NCBI GenBank assembly: GCA_002347645.1
Contig: DDYF01000027.1
Location: forward strand, 50,195 to 114,194
Direction: 5' to 3'
Source of the DNA: Thermoleophilia bacterium UBA2241
GTDB taxonomy: Bacteria; Actinomycetota; Thermoleophilia; UBA2241
DNA length: 64,000 nt
A model generated the notes under the pieces. The model saw only the letters and a list, made by a program, of their open reading frames with translations, was not told the origin of the DNA and ran no database searches. The position numbers and the translations under genes are program-made. Shown in pieces: positions 58,268-64,000 of this stretch; within the stretch, counting starts at the first letter, position 1, and each line of letters begins with the position of its first letter.

Positions 58268-59405
58268 TGTCCACCGCCTCCTCCGCCCTCACTTCCGATA
58301 CTGTCGCCACCGTCTTGCGCCCCATGCGCGGCCAGCCCTTCTCACGCGCCCACTCGGTGAGCACCATGAAGAACAGCACCAAGCCGATGAGCAGAAGCAG
58401 GAAGTCGTTCGGAAGCCCGGCCTGCCGCGCGGCTTCATGACCACCGATCTGGATGACGGCGAAGAAGAACACGAAGGGAATGACGACCATGACATTGAGC
58501 CCGGCAAGGAACACGATGGCGAACAGCGACATGCCGAAAGCCGGGTTCCAGTCGGCTCGCACATAGCCCCACACGCCGAGGATCTCCACTGCGGCGGCGA
58601 GACCTATCAGCGCCCCGCTGAGCGCGAACGCAGTCATGATGTCACGCTTCACATTGATTCCGGCGTGTACCGCAGCCTTCGGATTGGCCCCGAGGATTCG
58701 CAAGCGCAAACCGTACCCTGTGCGGGTCTGCATGTAGTGGATGGCCGCGAGTACCACCAGGGCTATGATTATGCCGATGTGGATCTTCGTGCCCGGTAGA
58801 TACGGCAGCAGGTAGTCAAAAGGGATGACGTTCGTCTGCGGGACGAAACTCGTGGTCGTCAGGAGGGGACCCTTGATCAAGAGGTTGGCGAGGTTGATGC
58901 CCAAGTACGCCATCATCAGCGAGGTGATGATCTCGTTCATGTTGTAGTAGGCCTTGAGGAACGAGGGGACGATCGTCCACACGCCCCCAATGACGAAACC
59001 CATCACGCAGAGCAGGACCAGCGCCAGCCCGTACGGCATAGCATCCACCATGTACGAACCCAAACCACCGACCAGTGCTGCCGCCATGAGGAATTGCCCG
59101 TCGCCGCCGATGTTCCAGAGGCCGGCCTGGAACGCCACGATGAACCCCGCGGACATGAGCAGAAGCGGCGCCAGCCGGATAATCGTCTGCATGAGTCCTC
59201 CCCACGTGAGGAGGCCGCTCTCGAGAGTGGTCCAGTAGAAGCCAACCGGGTTCTTGCCGAGGATCAGAAGCAGCACGCCGCCTGCAATCAGGCCATAGAC
59301 CACCGGTGCAGCGTGCCGCCAGAAACCCGATGTCCAGCGACGCCACAGGGCCGGAGCCTCAACCGCGTCAGCTGGGAGCGCCTGCTCGGTCGCTGTGTCA
59401 ATCAA
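58260..59405 (-). CDS. ABC transporter permease, NupP/BMP-type
   Basis: A 381-aa permease with about eight to ten spans and the family motif FIVAFQAGLWNIGGDGQFLM. The cytoplasmic loop LRILGANPKAAVHAGIN contacts the ATPase. It starts with TTG 59405, overlapping the ATPase stop by 8 nt; no better start exists nearby, so translation is probably coupled. It pairs with the downstream NupQ-like gene. Confidence 0.91.
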   Translation of the reverse strand: MIDTATEQALPADAVEAPALWRRWTSGFWRHAAPVVYGLIAGGVLLLILGKNPVGFYWTTLESGLLTWGGLMQTIIRLAPLLLMSAGFIVAFQAGLWNIGGDGQFLMAAALVGGLGSYMVDAMPYGLALVLLCVMGFVIGGVWTIVPSFLKAYYNMNEIITSLMMAYLGINLANLLIKGPLLTTTSFVPQTNVIPFDYLLPYLPGTKIHIGIIIALVVLAAIHYMQTRTGYGLRLRILGANPKAAVHAGINVKRDIMTAFALSGALIGLAAAVEILGVWGYVRADWNPAFGMSLFAIVFLAGLNVMVVIPFVFFFAVIQIGGHEAARQAGLPNDFLLLLIGLVLFFMVLTEWAREKGWPRMGRKTVATVSEVRAEEAVDNG

Positions 59406-61077
59406 CGTGAGTCCCTCCGATCATCAGAGCGCCAATCTCCTGCTCCGCGCCGGGCTTGTTCGAGACGATGCCCATGAGACGTCCACGCGACAGCACAGCG
59501 ACCCGATCACTCAGTGCCAGGAGTTCCTCGAGATCCGTTGAGATGACGAGCGCACCCGACTTGCCGCCATCAGCCAATTGCCTGATGCGAGAACGCACTG
59601 CGGTCGTCGTCTTGACGTCCAATCCATACGTCGGCTTGTTAAACACCACGACCTTTGGGCCGAACGAGAGCTCACGCGCCAAAACGACCTTCTGGATGTT
59701 CCCACCCGAGAGCGAGCCCGCTTGTGTCTCCACGGATGGCGTCATGATGTGGTACTCATCGACGAGCGTCTTGGCGTTGGCCTCGATCCTCTCAGGATGT
59801 GTTCGGCCTCGCGTCCAGAAGGGAGGCGACCCAATCGATTTGCTGACCATGTTGACGGCCACGCTCAGACGTCCAACGATCCCTTCACCCAGTCGATCGT
59901 CGGTCACGTAACGCAGACCGAGGCGTTGTCTTGCTCCTATGCTGAGCTTGCGTATGGATTTGCCCGCCAGCCTTATGTCCCCCCCGGAGACTCGCCGCTG
60001 GCCGGCAATCGCCTCTGCCAGCGGCCGCTGGCCGTTGCCATCTACGCCGGCGATTCCGAGTACTTCGCCGGCATGCAGAGTCAAAGACAACTTCTCGCCG
60101 ATACCGACCTCGCCTCGCTCGGCTGCGACCGTCACGTCCTCCAGTTCGAGCAGCGGCTCACCCAGTCTTCCCACGCACCCCGATCCGACGACATCACTCA
60201 GGTCCTGGAGTTCCGCCACGTTAGCCAGGCTCTCTGCCTCCCCGGGGAACATGAGATTGACCACCATTTGCTGAAGCTGCCGGGGAGTCGAAGCCCTCAT
60301 AGTGTCAGGTTCGATTGTGCCGACAAGGCGTCCCTGACGAAGCACCGAAACACGGTCACCGATGGTGAACGCTTCATGAAGCTTGTGGGTGATGAAGACC
60401 ACGGCAAGACCCTCGCCCTTGAGCCGAACGAGCACTTGCTCCAGGTCTTCGATGCCTTTGGGGGTGAGCATTGAGGTGGGCTCGTCGAGCACGAGAACCT
60501 TGGAGCCTTGCCAAAGGGCCTTGATTATCTCGACCTGCTGCTGCTGGCCGAGAGAGAGCTGACTCACGACCGTACTGGGGTCGACCTCGACACCCAGCAG
60601 GTCGGACAGTCGTGAGAGGCCCTGCGTAGCCTCAGTGACGCTCAGTCTGACGCCCTTCCCCTGGCCAAGCAGCAAATTCTCCAACACTGTGAAGTTCGGT
60701 ATGAGACTGCTGTGCTGATGCACCATGCCGATGCCCAGGTCGATGGAGTCCCGCGGGCAGGCAATGCAGACCTCGCTGCCGCCAACACGAATGCGGCCTT
60801 CCTCCGGCATGTAGATGCCGGCCAACACATTCATCAGGGTCGACTTGCCTGCGCCGTTCTCGCCGAGAAGGCAGTGCACCTCGCCCTTGCGGACCGAGAA
60901 GGTCACGCAGTCGTTCGCCCGCACCCCGGGGAATACCTTCGTGATGTCGCAGAGCTCAATCGCCACCAAGTCCTGTGTGCATTCGTCAGCGACCAGAGTC
61001 GCTGCGTCGGGTTTGGCGGGCGCGGTCTCACGACCGCGCCCGCCCACCCTCGTGTCCTCATGAGGGCCAGAAGGCAT
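59398..61077 (-). CDS. ABC transporter ATPase (double cassette), NupO/BMP-type
   Basis: A 559-aa protein with two ATP-binding cassettes in tandem. The first is complete: GENGAGKST (72-80), LSLGQQQQVEI and VLVLDEPTSML. The second is degenerate, as in related sugar and nucleoside importers: GVDGNGQRPLAEA instead of a Walker A lysine, LSGGNIQKVVLAREL and VVFNKPTYGLDV. ATG 61077 has GGGGAG 5 nt upstream; a GTG at 61083 is an alternative. It lies 2 nt after the binding-protein stop. The N-terminal 30 residues are a charged extension. Confidence 0.92.
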   Translation of the reverse strand: MPSGPHEDTRVGGRGRETAPAKPDAATLVADECTQDLVAIELCDITKVFPGVRANDCVTFSVRKGEVHCLLGENGAGKSTLMNVLAGIYMPEEGRIRVGGSEVCIACPRDSIDLGIGMVHQHSSLIPNFTVLENLLLGQGKGVRLSVTEATQGLSRLSDLLGVEVDPSTVVSQLSLGQQQQVEIIKALWQGSKVLVLDEPTSMLTPKGIEDLEQVLVRLKGEGLAVVFITHKLHEAFTIGDRVSVLRQGRLVGTIEPDTMRASTPRQLQQMVVNLMFPGEAESLANVAELQDLSDVVGSGCVGRLGEPLLELEDVTVAAERGEVGIGEKLSLTLHAGEVLGIAGVDGNGQRPLAEAIAGQRRVSGGDIRLAGKSIRKLSIGARQRLGLRYVTDDRLGEGIVGRLSVAVNMVSKSIGSPPFWTRGRTHPERIEANAKTLVDEYHIMTPSVETQAGSLSGGNIQKVVLARELSFGPKVVVFNKPTYGLDVKTTTAVRSRIRQLADGGKSGALVISTDLEELLALSDRVAVLSRGRLMGIVSNKPGAEQEIGALMIGGTHVD

Positions 61078-61079
61078 TG

Positions 61080-62183
61080 TCACTCCCCAGCAGCGATCAG
61101 ATCCTTGACCTCTTTAGCACTCACCGTCAGAGGCACCTCGATACTGCCGTCAATGATGCTTTGCTTCGCCGTCTCGATCTCCGCCCAGATGTCATCCGGG
61201 ATGAGGTCCGTCTGCAGCAGCTTCAGACCGTTGTCCAGATCCAGATAGGCGCTTTCCTGGCCGAAGGTCCCGGCCTCGAGCGATTCGATGATCTCGGTGT
61301 TGAGCTGGCTGAAGTCCCAAACGACGGACGACAGGTAGATGTTCTTCTCGTCGAGCGAACTCTTGTCGCCGATCACGTCGATGAAGTACACCTTGTCGGC
61401 TCCGGCCGGCGCCTTCGCTGTCTCGACGGCCTGCATCATGCCGAACGACGAACCGTCACCGAAGCCGAAGATGATGTCCGCGCCACCTGAGATGGCACTC
61501 GTCGTGACGCGCTTTGCTCCGGCTGCGTCGGCGTACCCCGCCTGACCGATCTGGACGTACAAGATCTTGATGTCAGGGTTGATAGAACGAGCTCCAGCGA
61601 TGTAGCCGCCACCCATCTTGGCCCAGTTCAGGTCATCGGCGGAGGCCACGATGCCGACCGTGCCCGTCTGCGTCATGCGTGCCGCAAGGATGCCCGCGAG
61701 GTACGCGCCCTTCTCGGCGTGCTCCTCGATCGCCTGGACGAGTTGCGGCTGGTTGACGCTCTCGTCCCCGGGGTCCGCGCTCGTCACCGCGATGCCCAGC
61801 TGCTGAGCCATGCTCGGACCGACCGCGTTGTAGCCGCTGGCCCAGGCGAAGATCAGCTGCGGCTCCTCCGTGGCGAGCTGGTTCATGATCGGCGTGATGT
61901 CGCCGTAGCCGGCACCGTCCTGCACGATGACCTCAGCTCCAACGGCCTCCGCAGCAGCCTTGACACCCTCCACGCCCATCTGGTTCCAGCCGAAATCGTT
62001 GGCCTTCTCCGGTGTGACGACGGCGACCTTGGTGACTTCGATGCCTCCGGATCCTGACGCCGGTGAAGCATCAGTGCCAGCGTCCTCGGTGCGCCCGCAA
62101 CCGGCGACGAGCGTCAGCATCACCGCCAGAACCATGATGGCGATGCTCGACCTACTCAGCCTAAAGGACTCAGTGCTCTTCAT
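61080..62183 (-). CDS. BMP family (PnrA-like) substrate-binding lipoprotein
   Basis: A 367-aa lipoprotein with a basic N-terminus, hydrophobic core and lipobox LVAGC at Cys29. A Gly/Ser linker and the BMP domain follow (VAVVTPEKANDFGWNQMGVEG, QLIFAWASGYNAVGPSMAQ, KGAYLAGILAA). PnrA-like proteins bind nucleosides or purines; related BMP proteins bind other ligands, so specificity is open. GGGGGAGGAG precedes the ATG. It heads the importer operon that continues through the aminotransferase and second AOR genes. The 205-nt gap upstream (62184-62388) shows no gene or riboswitch that I can recognise. Confidence 0.93.
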   Translation of the reverse strand: MKSTESFRLSRSSIAIMVLAVMLTLVAGCGRTEDAGTDASPASGSGGIEVTKVAVVTPEKANDFGWNQMGVEGVKAAAEAVGAEVIVQDGAGYGDITPIMNQLATEEPQLIFAWASGYNAVGPSMAQQLGIAVTSADPGDESVNQPQLVQAIEEHAEKGAYLAGILAARMTQTGTVGIVASADDLNWAKMGGGYIAGARSINPDIKILYVQIGQAGYADAAGAKRVTTSAISGGADIIFGFGDGSSFGMMQAVETAKAPAGADKVYFIDVIGDKSSLDEKNIYLSSVVWDFSQLNTEIIESLEAGTFGQESAYLDLDNGLKLLQTDLIPDDIWAEIETAKQSIIDGSIEVPLTVSAKEVKDLIAAGE

Positions 62184-62388
62184 TGCTCTCCTCCCCCTTG
62201 GATGTTCGTTTGAGAGCCATCGCCCGCGAGCGCGACTCACCCGGGCAGTGACGGCCTACCAGTCGGCGTAAGGCCACCTCCTCTTCGCATGGCAAAGGTG
62301 GCAAGGCAATTCGGCAACGAGACTGGCTGGGAGGTGTGCACTGGCGCCGAACCGACGGAGGCTCGGCCGCACCCTCGCCAGCAGCCCC

Positions 62389-62781
62389 TCAGGTCGCCTC
62401 GATCGGCACGGTGTGGAACAGCGTCACGACTATGCCGTCAGGGTCCAACAGCCGCAGGGTGCGCTGGCCCCACGGCTGGGTCACGGGCTCCTCGACGATG
62501 GTCAAGCCGAGCCCGCGTGCCCGATCTGCCCACGCATCGACGTCGTCCACCTGGAGGAGCATGCCGACTCCTTCGGGCTTGACGTAGTGCGCCTCAGGGG
62601 CAGGAGAGAAGACCTCGACCATGCCGCCACCTGCCTTGAACACGGATCCCGCATCCCCTGGACCGAAGTCCCAATCATGGTCGAGCGGCAAGCCTAGCCC
62701 ATCGCGATAGAAGGCGACAGCCCTGACGTAGTCTCTTGCGGTGAACATGAATCGGAACTGGCCATCGTCAAGTACCATCAT
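62389..62781 (-). CDS. VOC (glyoxalase/bleomycin-resistance) family protein
   Basis: A single-domain protein of about 130 aa with the betaalphabetabetabeta VOC pattern: RFMFTARDYVRAVAFYRDGLGLPL, FKAGGGMVEVFSP, LLQVDDVDAWADRARGLG and RTLRLLDPDGIVVTLF. Adjacent ATGs at 62781 and 62778 follow GGAGG, and the second has better spacing. Such proteins act as dioxygenases, epimerases, lyases or resistance proteins, and the sequence does not choose. It is a separate unit between the importer operon and the insertion sequence. Confidence 0.82.
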   Translation of the reverse strand: MMVLDDGQFRFMFTARDYVRAVAFYRDGLGLPLDHDWDFGPGDAGSVFKAGGGMVEVFSPAPEAHYVKPEGVGMLLQVDDVDAWADRARGLGLTIVEEPVTQPWGQRTLRLLDPDGIVVTLFHTVPIEAT

Positions 62782-63030
62782 GCCTCCATCAGTGAGTTGA
62801 GCTGCACATGGATACAGGCGGCCGAGGGAGCGAGGACAGCCTGCGCAAGAATAGGAATGGACGAGGACGGGGCCAGACGTTGCGTCAATAGTCGCACACA
62901 TTTTCTCCCAACACCCTCAACGCGGCGACAGACGGGCCGCAGCGGAGGAGCACGTTAGCTCATCCCGATGAGCAGGTAGTTGTCTACCATCTGCTCAGCC
63001 CTGTGTCAATCAGGTTACAGCCACTTGTAC

Positions 63031-63058
63031 TGAATCGCCCCGGCTATCTCGGAGGCTC
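63031..63058 (+). repeat. Left terminal inverted repeat of the IS element
   Basis: The roughly 28-nt stretch starting TGAATCGCCCCGG marks the left end. It is assigned by likeness to the IS6110 terminal repeat; the partner copy is not in the window. Confidence 0.65.
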
Positions 63059-63080
63059 CAGTCCTTGAGAGGATGGAGCC

Positions 63081-63401
63081 ATGGACAGACAGACGAGATA
63101 CCCCAAGGAGGTCCGGGAGCGTGCCGTGCGTCTCGTGTTCGAACACGAGCGCGACTACCCCTCCCAGTGGGCGGCGATCACCTCGATCTCCGCCAAGCTC
63201 GGCATGACCGCCGAGACCCTGCGCACCTGGGTGCGCCGGGCCGAGACCGATGAGGGCCTGCGGCCCGGCCTCACGAGCACCGAGCGCGAACGCATGAAGG
63301 CCCTCGAACGCGAGAACCGTGAGCTGCGGCGCACCAACGAGATTCTCAAGGCGGCAGCGAGTTTCTTCGGGGCGGAGCTCGACCGCCGAGGCAGGAGATG
63401 A
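63081..63401 (+). CDS. IS3-family transposase OrfA
   Basis: A 106-aa DNA-binding protein. The N-terminal helix-turn-helix (RYPKEVRERAVRLVFE, KLGMTAETLRTWVRRAE) is followed by a leucine-zipper-like helix (ERERMKALERENRELRRTNEILK), exactly the OrfA layout. GGATGGAG lies before the ATG. Its TGA overlaps the orfB ATG (ATGA), and orfB is in the -1 frame, as required for the usual frameshifted OrfAB transposase. Confidence 0.93.
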   Translation: MDRQTRYPKEVRERAVRLVFEHERDYPSQWAAITSISAKLGMTAETLRTWVRRAETDEGLRPGLTSTERERMKALERENRELRRTNEILKAAASFFGAELDRRGRR

Positions 63402-64000
63402 CCGCCTTCATCGATGCTCGCCGCAGCGAGTACGGGGTCGAGCCGATCTGCAGCGTGCTGCCGATCGCCCCGTCGACCTACTACGCGGCGAAGCAGCGGC
63501 CGCCGTCGCAGCGCGCCCTGCGCGACGCCAAGCTCCGCGAGGAGATCCGCAAGGCCTGGAAGGCGAGCCGCGGCCGCTACGGCGCCCGCAAGGTCTGGCG
63601 AGAGCTGCTCCGGCAGGGCGAGAGCGTCGCCCGCTGCACGGTCGAGCGCCTGATGCAGGCAGAGGGCCTGCAGGGCGTCGTGCGCGGCAAGCGCGTGTTC
63701 ACGACCCAAAGCGACGATACCGTCCCGCGTCCCGACGACCTCGTCAAGCGCGACTTCTCGGCACCGGCGCCCAACCGTCTCTGGGTCGCCGACCTGACCT
63801 ACGTGCGTACCTGGGCAGGGTTCGTCTACGTGGCATTCGTCTTCGACGTCTACTCGCGCTTCATCGTCGGCTGGCAGGCCGCCAGCCACCTGCGCACCGA
63901 CCTCGCCCTGGACGCCCTGGAGATGGCCCTCTGGCAGCGCAAGGGCGCCGGCGAGAGCCTCATCCACCACTCAGACAGTGAGTATGTGCATACCGGCTTC
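63398..64000 (+). CDS. IS3-family transposase OrfB (3' end beyond window)
   Basis: The DDE integrase-type half, 201 residues visible. An N-terminal HTH_21 region (YGARKVWRELLRQGESVARCTVERLM) is followed by the rve core with the first catalytic Asp in WVADLTYV and the next in FVFDVYSRFIVGW. The last visible motif reads HHSDSEYVHTGF, about two residues shorter than the typical HHSDxGSQYxSxxF, so this copy may be a variant or slightly damaged. The catalytic Glu would lie beyond the edge. Confidence 0.9.
   Translation, partial: MTAFIDARRSEYGVEPICSVLPIAPSTYYAAKQRPPSQRALRDAKLREEIRKAWKASRGRYGARKVWRELLRQGESVARCTVERLMQAEGLQGVVRGKRVFTTQSDDTVPRPDDLVKRDFSAPAPNRLWVADLTYVRTWAGFVYVAFVFDVYSRFIVGWQAASHLRTDLALDALEMALWQRKGAGESLIHHSDSEYVHTGF

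Larger units (their letters stand above)
63031..64000 (+). mobile_element. IS3-family insertion sequence, IS6110-like (right part beyond window)
   Basis: The element begins at a terminal sequence opening TGAATCGCCCCGG, close to my recollection of the IS6110 end (TGAACCGCCCCGG). Like IS6110 it is followed by a short leader with GGATGG before the first ATG. It carries orfA and an overlapping orfB in the -1 frame. The right inverted repeat and target duplication lie outside the window. Confidence 0.85.

Noticed and set aside
63341..63398. Specific slippery heptamer for the IS3 -1 frameshift
   Set aside because: Only GTTTCTT is vaguely suitable and no A-run is present. The ATGA overlap alone could also couple OrfB, so no site is called.
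1..64000. CRISPR arrays, tRNA or rRNA genes, riboswitches
   Set aside because: No regularly spaced repeats, cloverleaf-like or rRNA-like sequences, and no recognisable riboswitch core were seen in the intergenic regions.

Overview
The window looks like a chromosomal segment from a high-GC, Gram-positive-type bacterium. I think an actinobacterial lineage is most likely, perhaps one of the deep-branching, at least partly anaerobic classes. Support comes from the very GC-rich third codon positions, frequent GTG/TTG starts, ATGA/GTGA stop-start overlaps throughout, and the housekeeping order (coaD-DUF177-rpmF-plsX; tlyA-nadK-recN; pyrG-xerD-deoB). No rRNA or tRNA gene is visible, so the taxonomy is inference.

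Region 1 (1-18.99 kb) is housekeeping and almost entirely on the minus strand. It holds the rsmD-coaD-coiled-coil-DUF177-rpmF-DRTGG-plsX run. Next is a nucleotide/nucleoside operon (pyrG, M20 peptidase, xerD, deoB, purine and pyrimidine nucleoside phosphorylases), then a lipoprotein-ubiX-dxs-tlyA-nadK-recN operon. UbiX makes prenyl-FMN, which the UbiD enzyme in region 4 should need.

Region 2 (19.1-29.9 kb) is on the plus strand. It has an IclR-type regulator with two winged-helix segments, an unknown 163-aa protein, a DUF3830-like protein, and an oligopeptide-type ABC importer (binding protein, two permeases, one fused double ATPase). An M20 deacylase and an imidazolonepropionase-like amidohydrolase follow. 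This reads as uptake and hydrolysis of amide or peptide-like compounds.

Region 3 (29.97-36.98 kb, minus) is a second oligopeptide-type ABC importer. Its last gene resembles the cysteine-desulfurase half of molybdenum-cofactor sulfurase.

Region 4 (37.2-51.5 kb, minus) is a compact 13-gene operon: Fe-alcohol dehydrogenase, tungsten aldehyde:ferredoxin oxidoreductase (AOR), UbiD decarboxylase, PreA-like flavoprotein, a three-subunit molybdenum hydroxylase, its maturation set (YqeC, MocA-like, XdhC, YqeB), an M29/NicX-like metalloenzyme and a cupin. Nearly all junctions overlap or abut. A GntR/UTRA regulator precedes it, and a candidate operator lies in its promoter. This is the most likely undescribed system: a redox and ring-attack catabolic module carrying its own cofactor maturation.

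Region 5 (52.5-62.2 kb, minus) has a BMP-type (nucleoside-like) ABC importer, a class V aminotransferase, a four-cluster ferredoxin, a second AOR, a zinc alcohol dehydrogenase and a MoaD/ThiS-like protein. Regions 3 to 5 form about 32 kb of collinear catabolic genes.

Region 6 (62.4-64 kb) has a VOC-family protein and the left end of an IS6110-like IS3-family insertion sequence that runs off the window.
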